From Psilocybe azurescens (Eukaryota; Basidiomycota; Agaricomycetes; Agaricales; Agrocybaceae): a DNA stretch of 64,000 nucleotides. Both the position numbers and the translations under genes were made by a program. The stretch lies in assembly GCA_023853785.1 (NCBI GenBank), contig JAJIRX010000500.1:62001-126000 (forward strand), in the 5' to 3' direction. Each line of letters starts with the position of its first letter. Position 1 is the first letter of the stretch. The notes under the pieces were generated by a model. The model had not been told where the DNA came from. It made no database searches and saw nothing but the letters and a program-made list of their open reading frames with translations. Positions 36,282-46,560 of the stretch are shown here, piece by piece.

Positions 36282-36944
36282 CTAATCGCTGTCTCTGCTG
36301 TTTCTGTCTCTAATTTTCTCGCGCATCTGTTGGGCGGCACGACGGGCGCCCTCATTCCCAGCCCACCCTTTACGCGTCAGCCATCCGACGAGTCGGGGTG
36401 TGAACGCTGCGGTGAGACCGACCCTCACGGGTAGGAACAATGTTTTGTGGACTGTGTAGGCCAGGACAAGCATGGCATAGAGAGATTCTTGGCCTCCCTT
36501 GGCCTGCCCATTTGAGATGCTCTCCATCTCATCCTTGCCAGGTTCGGAGGGTCTTGAGGGTAGCACAGATGCTACGACTGCTTTGACGCTAGCAGTGGCT
36601 TGATTGACATACTCTGCTCCCAAGAGATTGATACCCACAAAAGCCACTCCAAAGTCGAGGGCGGAAAGAATAAGGTAGACACCGAGGGCATACCACCCGT
36701 AGGATTTTATAACATGCTTGAGCCGTTGGGAAAGGGATGGATTTGGTGGCAGAGTGGATTTTGACGGTTCAGGTGAAGAGGCAGTGAGTCTCGCGGGGAA
36801 ATGGGTGAACAAGCGAGCTTGGGAAGCCCTGGGCGTATGTGTAAGGGCAGAAGTCAAGCGAATGTTTGAGATAGGTAGTATGGGTGCAGAGGCTCTAGGA
36901 GCAATCGACCGCAGGACATTTAACCGCGGCAGAAAGCCTCTCAT
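36282..36944 (-). CDS. DUF1279 (FAM210-like) mitochondrial membrane protein
   Basis: 220 residues, no intron. An Arg/Ser/Ala-rich N-terminus without acidic residues (RLNVLRSIAPRASAP) is a likely mitochondrial presequence. The core RLKHVIKSYGWYALGVYLIL, then SALDFGVAFVGINLLGAEYV is the DUF1279 domain of FAM210A/B. A second hydrophobic part (ESLYAMLVLAYTVHKTLFLPVRVG, then LTAAFTPRLVGWL) follows, with an amphipathic Arg-rich tail (RAAQQMREKIRDR). In animals FAM210 proteins support mitochondrial translation and metabolism; fungal function is not established. Divergent from SPE2. Confidence 0.85.
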   Translation of the reverse strand: MRGFLPRLNVLRSIAPRASAPILPISNIRLTSALTHTPRASQARLFTHFPARLTASSPEPSKSTLPPNPSLSQRLKHVIKSYGWYALGVYLILSALDFGVAFVGINLLGAEYVNQATASVKAVVASVLPSRPSEPGKDEMESISNGQAKGGQESLYAMLVLAYTVHKTLFLPVRVGLTAAFTPRLVGWLTRKGWAGNEGARRAAQQMREKIRDRNSRDSD

Positions 36945-37262
36945 AGTGATAGCAAGTAAGAAAGTTAGAACTCAAGTGGTTGCCGGCCGGAATGATGCCA
37001 GCTGCGACGCGTGTCACGTGAATACCAGTATATCGCCATTTGGAGGATGCACCTCAAATTTTGTGCAATCGATTTACGGTCAGGGTGTTCTTCTCGTTCG
37101 TCCGTGAGGGAATATACTCTTGACACTGTCCATAATACCCATCTTTTCTTCTCTGCTGTTATCTCTTTTTTTCTTTCTATAGCGTCTCCCCAGTTCATGT
37201 ATTCTGTCATCGCTATTGGCGGTCGATCTCTCTCTGCAGCTCTGCGATAGCATAATTCACTC
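36945..37262. promoter_or_regulatory. Divergent promoter and SPE2 leader
   Basis: Contains a TCACGTGA palindrome at 37014-37021, a T/C-rich tract near 37140-37185 and the uORF at 37197-37250. No other gene. Confidence 0.5.
37197..37250 (+). promoter_or_regulatory. Upstream ORF in the SPE2 leader
   Basis: ATG at 37197 opens a 17-codon frame (MYSVIAIGGRSLSAALR) closing with TAG at 37248-37250, 12 nt before the decarboxylase ATG at 37263. AdoMetDC mRNAs of plants and animals use leader uORFs for polyamine-dependent repression; this one does not resemble the mammalian hexapeptide, so a similar role is inference. Confidence 0.5.
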
Positions 37263-38592
37263 ATGTCACCAGACATCGTCGACGATTATCAAGCATCGGC
37301 TCCCTTTGAAGGTCCCGAAAAGCTTCTTGAAATATGGTTCGCCCCTCTGCCGCGAACGTGCCTGTTCTCGACAAAGCTCGAGGTAAAAAGACCGGTCTCC
37401 GTGCCGTCAGTCGCCAAACATGGGATGACATGTTGGACATCGTAAAATGCAAAGTTTTGAGCGTCATCGAAGGCGAGGAAATTGATGCCTACCTCCTAAG
37501 GTCTGTCTCTGAACTCATAACACATTTATAACCTTGTTCATTATACTATCCGAATGGGTCATGTAGCGAATCCTCGTTCTTCGTCTCCCCCACCGTCTCA
37601 TTCTTAAAACCTGCGGCACGACCTTAAATCTTCTAGGGCTGCCACGTATCCTCGAAATAGCAGCCAGAGAAGCAAATTTATCCACTGTCTATCGATTCTT
37701 TTATTCTCGTAAATCGTTCATGTTCCCAGAACGCCAGTCTGGTCCTCACCGCGACTGGAAACAAGAGGTCGAATTCCTCGACCAGATATTCAACAACGGC
37801 GCTGCTTATACAATCGGCAAAGTGAATGGTGATCATTGGCTCCTTTATATCACAGGCGCAGAAGCATTTTCCACCGACCTCAATCCTTCTATAACCCATC
37901 ACGTGGAGTTTGAAGACCGTCATGTCGATTACACTATTGAGATATTAATGAGCGATCTCTCAGCCAATGCCCGCCAGCCGTTCTTCTCCGAAACTCCTGT
38001 CGATGACCCAAGTACGACTCCCTCAGCTCTAGCAGCAGATCTTTCAGATAAGCTCGGAATCACTGCCATTTTCCCACCCTCCTTGACCCATCTCGACGCC
38101 TACGCATTCCAACCCTGCGGCTACTCCTCCAACGCGCTCATAAAATGGGGTCATGAGTCACTAGAAGACAACTTTGACCACAAGTCATCTATCGCTGGTC
38201 ACTTTGGCGAAGGCTACTATACTATACACGTCACTCCAGAAGAAGGATGGTCGTACGCTAGCTTCGAATGCAACGTCCCACTCTCTACCTCAAAAATCTC
38301 TCATGAAGCCAAAATTCCGGATTTGAAATCACTCATAAAACGCGTCGTCAATATTTTCGAGCCTGGCCGAATCACTCTCACACTATTTATATCAAGCGAG
38401 GACAACGACACGGGTGGAGAGCCTGCTGTTGAAGCAGCCCAACGCGCCTTCAAAGTAGCTCTCGCTGAAAGTCCAATGGATTCAGACGCTCCTCAGGCCA
38501 ACGGATCAAACAAGATATATAAGAGGACGGACAAGATAAACTACGAATTTGGAGGGTATGATTTGGCGTTTGCTAGTTTCGAGTTGAAATAA
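37263..38592 (+). CDS. SPE2: S-adenosylmethionine decarboxylase proenzyme
   Basis: Pyruvoyl enzyme that makes decarboxylated AdoMet for spermidine and spermine. N-terminus FEGPEKLLEIWFAP; self-cleavage site LSESSFFVSP, where cleavage before Ser creates the pyruvoyl group. The intron (about 37501-37566) splits the codon of the first Ser. Then LILKTCGTTLNLLGLPRILEIA, FMFPERQ, and the catalytic GEGYYTIHVTPEEGWSYASFE block. The frame breaks at C runs 37342-37345 and 37588-37592; one more C in each restores the family sequence. ATG 37263 gives the expected N-terminus. Confidence 0.95.
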
Positions 38593-38916
38593 ATAAACTG
38601 CTTTGTATGTACTTTGTACTGACCCTGTACGATAAGATAGAAGATTGTTGACTTGGCCATATAATTCGTTCATCTACTTATGATTAAAGATGGCCTATGG
38701 TCTTCGGGATGCCAGATGCCATGAGGAGATTATGATATTTATTTGCATTTTATTTTTATTAAGTGACCTACAAGTATGATATATATACCGATGAATAGAG
38801 TAAATTGGAGCGCAAAGAAAAGGGCAGAGGATCACAGTCAAGCGAATCGTAATATAAATATAATAATGATATAATGGAGAAAAAGAACGAAACCACAGTA
38901 ATGAAGAGTCCATATC
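38593..38916. other. Convergent AT-rich 3' spacer
   Basis: Between SPE2 (+) and the Zn2Cys6 gene (-). AT-rich, no coding signal; contains likely polyadenylation regions for both. Confidence 0.45.
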
Positions 38917-40537
38917 TCATGGTGATGAAGAGGAGGAGTATGACTCCTCTTCTTCGCTCAACTTGCAGGAAGGACACATTTTGACATACATTTCCGCCAT
39001 TGGCCAGGTGATATAAGCCTGAAGACGGCTAGTAAGTAGGTGACAAGATCAACAGCATAGACCAACTCACAAATCTGAGACGGGACACTTCAGAAAGCAT
39101 TTGAATCGCAGGACGGTGTGCCAGATGTGCATAGGTCAGGATATCATATATTTGCTGTCTCACAGGCATTACATCGAAACCACTCTAAAAGGAAAAGAAA
39201 GAAAAGTCAGATCATTCGGGACACCCACAAACTTCAAGGACTTTACCTTGATTGAGTCGAGATCCGATTTTGCACTCAGGAGATCAGCGACAAACTGTCG
39301 TTTATGATTGTCAAACGTGGTAGAATCTTGAGAAAACACGGGGACACGAGGAACTAGGATGAGGTTATATTTTTCATGGCCAGAACATAGCTTGTGTATT
39401 GAGGCCCAGGATTGCACTCGGTCCGAAAGCGTTGAAAGATTACCACTAGCGAGACAGCGAGCTAGGTTGGTGTAAGCATCTGCAGGAAGACATGTGGTTT
39501 CTCTCAGCTCGTCCATCATTCCGTTCTGGAAATCAAGTAGGGACGTGTCAAAATCCCGGCGGTTGGGAAATTCAGCTATGTCGAGTTGGCGAAGGCGTTG
39601 GCAGACGAAACTGGGGAGAGAGACGAATGATTGATGTACCCAAGGTTCAACATTTGAGCTGTTGATAACCGATTTTCGTTCTTGAGGCAATGGGAATGCG
39701 TGAGGTATGAATTCCAACGGAGCAGGGATTGGCTGTTGCCTTTGGGTGCCTCCAGATGGAAAGGCAGGAAAAGAATGGCTCCCCTTGGCAAAATCTGCGG
39801 TAAAACGTCCAGTCTGACCGGGATCTACATCAGAGGGCGATTCTGACTCGGAATGACTAGGTGAGATAATTATGCCTCCTGGAACGCCAACATTATGACC
39901 GTAAAACGTGTGGCTGCCGACATCTTTTTCAGGCTCGGTTTTGAGGGGGGGAGGTTTTTCACTTTTTGTGACATAATACTTTGACCAACTTTCATTGAAG
40001 CCTTTGAGGGATCCTCCTCGGTAGTGCGCAGCTTGTGCCTTTTCTTAGGTGTGTAGTTACACGCAGTTCCTCCCGCGTCCCTCTCGCAATTATTGCATAC
40101 AGGCAAGTTCCGGTCACACTAAACATTATGAATACAGAAAAATATGGCCGAGGTACTTTGATGTTACTAACTTTCATGTTGTTGGCGCGACAGCGATCGC
40201 ATCGTGGAATGCCCCGATGAGCCGGCGTTGGCATAGGTGTGTATGAGCATTCCGCTTGATTTGCCCAAGAGCAATGATTGCACATAGGTAAAACACGGTC
40301 GCACTACAAAAAAGAAAAAAATTATTATGAATACATCAACACACAACGAGCCAGTTAAGAATAATGGCTCACCTTCAAGTTGCCTGTCCGACAGTGGTCG
40401 CATCGAGGTTTGCCCCTGCGGCCCACCCATTGTGATTGGCGTGCCATATATACTTTAGGGTTCGGGATGCGTATAGTCAGTTGCCCATCATCGCTAGCAT
40501 CTTCGACAATGTCTGAACTTTCAGGTTGGATGGACAT
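38917..40537 (-). CDS. Putative transcription regulator with two tandem Zn2Cys6 clusters
   Basis: Two full fungal binuclear zinc clusters lie ~20 residues apart: CDHCRTGNLK-CDRVLPMCNHC (and a later Cys) and CDRCRANNMK-CDRNLPVCNNC (and a later Cys), joined by SYTPMPTPAHRGIPR. A basic KKRHKLR patch follows. The remaining ~330 residues hold an acidic SPSESESPSD segment and a helical region (WVHQSFVSLPSFVCQRLRQL, then LDSIKSGFDVMPVRQQIYDI), ending in an acidic/Ser-rich tail. In each cluster an intron falls in phase 0 directly before the third Cys. Classical Zn2Cys6 factors have one cluster plus a fungal_trans domain; the latter is not seen. Start at 40537 (MSIQPESSDIVED). Confidence 0.78.
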
Positions 40538-41609
40538 GGTTCGAGAGAGCTGAAACAACCCTCTATGCTGCACAATGCACAAAGACCACACTTGATCCAC
40601 ACTGAGGAATGTAATTCAGACGTGACGTGACTAGTGGACGCTGGATATAGAGTTTACTCGGTAACAAGAGAATACTGAGACTCGCGCATCGACTCTTGTC
40701 AGTCATCCCCACCACTGGTACCCTGACTAAAAACTATACAGCTCACGCCAACGAACGCCTGGAATGTTCATGAACATTTGCTCATGATGCTGGCTTCACG
40801 GCATGCCTCTCCTACTTATACATAGTTGCCCATATGTTTCGTTGATTCAGATCTGAAACATGAGAAGACCATATATAGGTAACGTGGTTCAACGAGACGT
40901 CGGAAATCGCCGACTATCTCTGTACTCAGTCTTCCAGCTGAATGTCTCTTGACAAGACTTAGTTGGCATCCGGGAAACGTAGGACTCGACTATTCTCAGG
41001 TAACATCACCCAAGCAGCCTATTTTATCCCAAATCAACTACACCCACCGCCATGTACTGGCAGTACCTGTAGAAACGCTCTCGGTTTTGTGAGCAGACAC
41101 TAGCACGCATGACTTTTGTCGCATCCCATGACTCCCATGATTCTACTCAAACTGTTCGAACCACCTTCCCACTCATTATCTTTTCTTGGGCATCTTCCTT
41201 TCGCTTGCTTTCCACCACCTACTATCCATCTTCAGGTAACACTCATGTATAGGCTGGGTTTGGCCACATGCCGCTGTTCGGTGAATGCAATCGCGCACGT
41301 TGCAAAAGATCTGAGAAGCATCTTTCTGCGATTCTCTTGATTTATTGTCCTGTCTTTGTCGCACGATTGCTATTTTTATCTGGAAGTGCACGAGCGAATT
41401 TGGAAAAACAGTCGCTGAGCGCCAGCCGCAGGGTACACGCCTCTCTATTCTGGCTCATCGCACGTTCTGAAGATCCATCAACGTGGTGCATATGGTACGT
41501 CGGGTGCCTATCTTTCCCCTAGAGTTCCCAGAGAGTCCATTCAGGCTTTGGATATAAAAACTCTAGAAGAGTTCTTACAAGAAATAACCTTTTGCCCACC
41601 TCAAGCGTC
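40538..41609. other. 1.07-kb divergent intergenic region
   Basis: Longest gene-free stretch. TGACGTGA at 40623-40630 near the Zn2Cys6 start and a 16-bp perfect palindrome at 40763-40778 with core GTTCATGAAC. No coding or RNA gene recognised. Confidence 0.45.
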
Positions 41610-42872
41610 ATGGTCTCTAACTTCAAAGTCGTCTTTGCTAGCGTCATCTTGTACGCTCACTGCGCTCTTGGAGATTCTTTCGACCGCCGTGCTGCCGTAG
41701 ATTTCTTTAATCCGATATTAGGCGGAGGAAGTTTGCTGGATAATGGTTAGCTTCGTGTACATGTCTCCTCGTCCATTCAACCGTTGATATGGTTATCGGA
41801 TAGCTGGGTCCGGCGGGGGAGAGCCGATGAATGTGAGCTGTATCGAAATATGCCAGTAATCTGAAATATCTGACCAGTCAAAGGTCATCATATCTGGTCT
41901 AAGCTCTCCTCAAGTACTTACTGACAGCGGCATCCTCAACTTTGCAAAGGCCATTGGATTGTACTTGTCCCCACAATTTTTGGCTTAAAGAAGTACTGAT
42001 AAAAGCTTCTTAAGTTCTGAAGAATGTTTTGGTATTCATCTGGGAGATCCTCAATCAGCAAATCTGGGAGACGGGAATGGGCCCGTCAACCAAACTGTAC
42101 AAGAATCCTCCTCAAATTCGTATCAAGCAACTTACATTTGTCTTCGTTTGTCTACTCGCTTTGTAGATGGAACTTCGACAAGACTTCGGTAATGCAGATG
42201 TCGGAACCTGTCTTGAAAGTTTGATCGGTGGAAACCATTTCCGGTGCGTGCCTGAAGCCATAATCATCGTCATTGGGTCTTGAACCTATTTGTAGAGTAT
42301 TTCGACAGAATGGACCCACTGCCAACAGCGGCGCTCTATTCCTTGCGTAAGAAACTATATTTTAGTCCGATAAGTTTGTAACCTACATTTGCAATGACTG
42401 TACTAGCGTATCGAAAGAAGAGGTGAGTGGTCATGTAATCTAAGACGCCCATTTACTGATATCGCGCCCACTTTACTAGGATGTGGAAGAGGGTCACACC
42501 ATTGTACCTGACGGCTACAATATTGGTACTTACCTCATACCGTTTCTCTTCAGAGCCAGTCTCTGAGATAGTTATGCTTGCTTTTAGGCCGTAACAATCT
42601 GGTAGATAACGCAGTGGGATCGACCAATTTTGGTGGAACAACCTATTCGACCACTGCCGTGAATATCAGCGGCCTTCTTCCCACCGGAAGCGCGGGGTAA
42701 GATGACATCTATCACCCATTGGGGATTGCACCATACTGATGTCTTCCTGGAAAACAAAGCATAAATCATGGTAAGCGCATAAGCACATTACACACCAGTC
42801 ATGTTACTTAACAAACCTAAAGGCATCGCTATCGATGGTATTGTAACTCTACTTACAGTGACGATCCAATGA
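41610..42872 (+). CDS. Secreted conserved protein of unknown function
   Basis: Signal peptide MVSNFKVVFASVILYAHCALG. The mature protein (~190 residues) is assembled from about ten exons, several under 40 nt: GGEPMN | VIISGLSSPQVLTDSGILNF | SEECFGIHLGDPQSANLGDG | MELRQDFGNADVGTCLESLI | VFRQNGPTANSGALFLA | VSKEE | VEEGHTIVPDGYNIG | RNNLVDNAVGSTNFGG | INHG | IAIDGIVTLLTVTIQ. All junctions are GT-AG and in phase with no frame repair. The pattern recalls a family of secreted agaricomycete proteins of unknown role; I cannot name a domain. Two Cys (Cys of EECFG and GTCLE) could pair. Probably extracellular. Confidence 0.8.
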
Positions 42873-43015
42873 GGACCGTTCGCCTATGTCTGTATCATGG
42901 ATGGCATTTGAATCATATGGAGGTATCGCATACAGACTTTTCATGTCATGATTAAGTACAGCAGTCTCCCTGGTCATTAGGTGGAAAGACAGTTGGTAAT
43001 GAAACATAGCGTTAT

Positions 43016-44954
43016 TTATGGGGAGGACAAGGCATGAGTGGAGCTAGCATAAGTATGACGCTTGTGGGCGTTCTGTTTGCAACGCTCGAATAGCCGCAAG
43101 TCGCTTTCGACTCTTTCCCGATCAACCCCTTGCACAGTTTTTCGCTGAATGCGATTGATCACATCGTCCAGAGCCCTAAAGTTGTCCGGATTGGAAGCAA
43201 ATTTCCGGTGCTTTCGCGAGTCCGTGTGCTAAAATGATTAAAGAATGTCAATATATAAGCGTAACCCAAACAGTATCAAAACACGTACAGTACTGAAATC
43301 ACTAAATTTCGCCCGGCAACTCTCACAGTAGCCAGGTTTCACGCCTTCTTCTCGCTTTGGAAGTTTTAATGTGTTCGTACTTTTGCTCTTCTTGAGAACC
43401 GGTTGTTTGATAGGTACTTTGGATGGTGGCCCCATTGCTCCAATGGCTTCAACTTTATCCACCTTGACCTTAGCCGGGGGTTTCCGTGAAGTCACAACAT
43501 GTTGTTGTAGGCTTTGAGTTATGGCAGAAGAAAGAGGGGCGTTTCGACCTACGCGGCCGGATGTAGAGGTAGTTCCAGTCGTCGACGTAATACCGACACT
43601 GTTACCGGAAGCAGCAATATAACCGGAGGCATTTGCGGATTTATGATCATCATAGTCGGCATCGAGGTCAATAACACGATCATGGGTCCCCCCTACTGGA
43701 ACAGAATGTCGGCGATGCAGGTTGTTTACAGAAACCGATCGTCGGAGGTCCCCTTGCCTTTGCCTTGAGTGTACGACTCGGCCTTTCTTTTCATGGTTTC
43801 TATTTCCCTTTTCTTCTTCGCCATACGTTCGTCTTCCTGATTTTTTTCAGCTTGTTGCAGTCGTTCCCATCGCCTCTTCTCTCGGTCATCAAAAGGCGTA
43901 AAGGGATTTCTTGCCAAAGGATGACAATGTAAGACTGGCCAAGGTTTCTTCGAAAGCTTATCCCGTTCTTTGAAAGGAGGATACTCATGAGCTGCAATGG
44001 TGGCTAGTTCCCCATGGATGTCCTCCAGCAGAACAAAGCATGATCCACGCGCAAAGTAGCGATAATCGTGTCTTTTCTGATCGGGGTCGCGTTCTGTGGT
44101 TCCGTGAATTTTCTCTTTTTGAAGAAGGCGCGAAAGTGACCGCTGCTGGGGTGCAGGTTCTATGCGAGAAAAGCGATTACATGCTGTAGGTTTTTGAGAA
44201 ACCGGTGAATTAATGGTCCGTGTCAGGACACTCTCCAACTTTGCTGTAGACCAAATCTTCATGTTAAATTCGAGAGCTTTATTAACAACACTGCATGATG
44301 TTACACTTTCGCCTCCCCTGCAGTACAACCAGCATCAGTGGTTATCTCTACAGCCTGTAACAAATTGCATTACCGTCCTAGCAATTTGATTGGGCTTCTC
44401 AGCGCATTCTGGTTGTTATTGACCTTAGTAGTAACTTGGGAATTCTCTTTATCAGGGTTCGGAACGGCGTAGTTCGTGATAAGGTGGGTAACAGATGACG
44501 AGAAGAATGCTTCCATCACCTGTGCTTAGGATCAGTACGCTGTTTTTCCAGAGCAAGATTTCAAACACACGTACACCACCTAGGCGAAGGATCATCGATT
44601 TGAGCTGTACGGCGTCTTTCGGTCCCACATTCTCATAGTCGAAATAAAATTTAAACGTTGGAAAAGCGCGTGAGTACTTGTCCTTAAACTCGATTGCCTT
44701 TTGTTCCCTTTCAATTCGTTCAGAAGCTTTCTTTCCCTTTTCTGGCCCGCGACTGTCTTGGGGGTAGGTGTTTCTTGTGTGTTGGCAGAACGCGCGCGTT
44801 TCACTGTGGAACTTGCGTGGAAATCACCATGGTCGGGCGAGAGAGGGCGTTTGGAGCCAGAAACAGTTCTAGTCTGTTTGCTGGGAGAGGGGTTCGATGG
44901 GCCCTGGACAGAGCGATTCGTGAGAGGTCGTCGGACGGGTGGATATGTAGCCAT
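43016..44954 (-). CDS. DBF4: Dbf4-type regulatory subunit of Cdc7 kinase
   Basis: Activates Cdc7 for replication origin firing. N-terminal basic low-complexity region; then a BRCT-like motif N (KDKYSRAFPTFKFYFDYENV, then FFSSSVTHLITNY). Motif M follows (FARGSCFVLLEDIHGELATI, EYPPF). At the end is the DBF4 zinc finger: PGYCESCRAKFSDFSTHTDS, continuing RKHRKFASNPDNF, with the two Cys and two His. Introns near 44530-44587, 44315-44395 and 43230-43290. Frame slips: T run 44699-44702 and C run 43750-43753, each one base short on the plus strand; fixing them joins the motifs into one protein. Confidence 0.92.
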
Positions 44955-45262
44955 TAGAATAGCAAGAAATAAAACCAAGAAGTGATGTGAGCGGCAAAAA
45001 TATGGGATGCTACGAGGACAAGCTCATAGACTTGGAGTTGGATGGGTGTGGTGGCAAAGACAGTCGTCAAAACCAAGAATCAATTCAACACTTAACGCGA
45101 CCAGCCATGTGACTTTTGCGTGCTGCCGCGATCACATGAGTGTGACCCAGTTGTCACAGAGAATTGGGCTGCCCAGAGTCCCCAGACTATGAGCCATTTT
45201 TGGCGCTTGTGTTCGTCCAACACCCATCCCGGGCGGAATCATCTCTCAAGGACAGCCGTGGA
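44955..45262. promoter_or_regulatory. Divergent DBF4/ATG5 promoter
   Basis: Contains TCACATGA at 45132-45139 and CATGTGACTT near 45105. No gene seen. Confidence 0.45.
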
Positions 45263-46463
45263 ATGACAGATTTCAACACAACTCTGTTTCGTAGGCTTAC
45301 GTGGGAGGGCACGGTGCCCTGGAAATCCGTGTCGATCCCAAGGAGCTTCCCGCTAATTCAAATCGTGGTCTTGAGTGCTATTACATCCAGGCTCCTAGAG
45401 TTAGCTATCTTCCCCTTATAGTCCCAGAAGTTCGAAGATTCCTTATGGATGTCGTGTTTGACGAAATAGCCGCCAAGGGCTTGAAGGATGAAGAATGGTG
45501 GTTCGAAAGCGAGGAAGGCACTTTGCTGAAATGGTCAGTTCTGATTAACCCTTTCCTACTCTAAATCTGGTCTAATGAGTTTGCGCACAGGCATTGGCCT
45601 ATTGGTGTGATATACGACAACCACACAATAAGCGCATCTATTCGCTCATCTCCGACGCCCTCAACATCGACAGCAAGCCCAATGCGCTTGATCCTGCATC
45701 TGGCAGCGCCCCCAAACGATAAACTCTTTCTTTCGCCGACAGTAGACGCTTGCAAACAAGCATTTATGAATCAACTGAAGGAAGCGGACTTTATCAGATG
45801 GGGAAATACCAGGCGAATGACCTCTCTCCGCAAAGCCGATCAGGATGGCTTATGGGAAGGCATCCGAGAACGTGAGCATCCAGAAGATGTAAAATCAAGA
45901 TATTGTGAGGTCTTACTGATTTTATAGATAGTTTCGATGACTTTTGGAGGGTAGCCTCTAAATTAATGCCGACTGCGGGACTACCTATACGGTCCACTTC
46001 ACCGCCTCCAATGGGATCCTCCCTATCCCGTCCTACATCTGTAGACACCGCTAACACGCCCGATCGTGATGGTGCATACAGCATACGAAGTGTGCCTGTC
46101 AGAATTTACCTACCGGATGGGCCTGTACTTCAAGAGTTAGCTCCTCCTTTACTGGAAGATGGTGCGCGATTTTGCAATGTTTATTTCGATATCTTTCTAC
46201 TGATGCGACGCGTCGTGTTAGGAACACCGCACACTCTTTCTCATTTCTTTTCTAATCATTTCGCTCTGTTGTTCCCTCCACGGCCGCCGCCACCCCCACC
46301 ATCTCGTTTGAACCCGAATCCGCAAGCCCCTGCCGTCCCAAAACTTGCATATGCACTAATACAAGGGGTTGTCTGTCCGCCAGAGGCAGAACTAGCGTGG
46401 CTTGGCTCATGCATGGCTGGCGCGGATGGTTGGCTGAACATCTGTGTTGGTATAAATAGATGA
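45263..46463 (+). CDS. ATG5: Autophagy protein Atg5
   Basis: Acceptor of Atg12 in the E3-like complex that lipidates Atg8. N-terminus TLFRRLTWEGTVPLEIRVDP, then YYIQAPRVSYLPLIVPEVRR (first ubiquitin-like fold), EWWFESEEGTLLKWHWPIGV, the QLKEADFIRWG segment whose Lys matches the Atg12 conjugation site, DDFWRVASKLMP, and a C-terminal ubiquitin-like fold with VRIYLPDGPVLQELAPPL and an end GWLNICVGINR. Introns 45534-45590, about 45872-45929, and one near 46165-46230. A missing C at 45317-45319 breaks the frame in the first strand. Confidence 0.94.
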
Positions 46464-46560
46464 TAGATAACCATGGATGTACTGCACTTCGGGACTATGT
46501 GTTGGATATACCCGACATTCATCATGAATGAATGTATTTGGAAAAGTATGTTGTTAAGCG

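Noticed and set aside
40763..40778. 16-bp perfect palindrome AATGTTCATGAACATT, heat-shock-element-like
   Set aside because: Roughly one palindrome of this length is expected by chance in 64 kb; no second TTC/GAA unit nearby.
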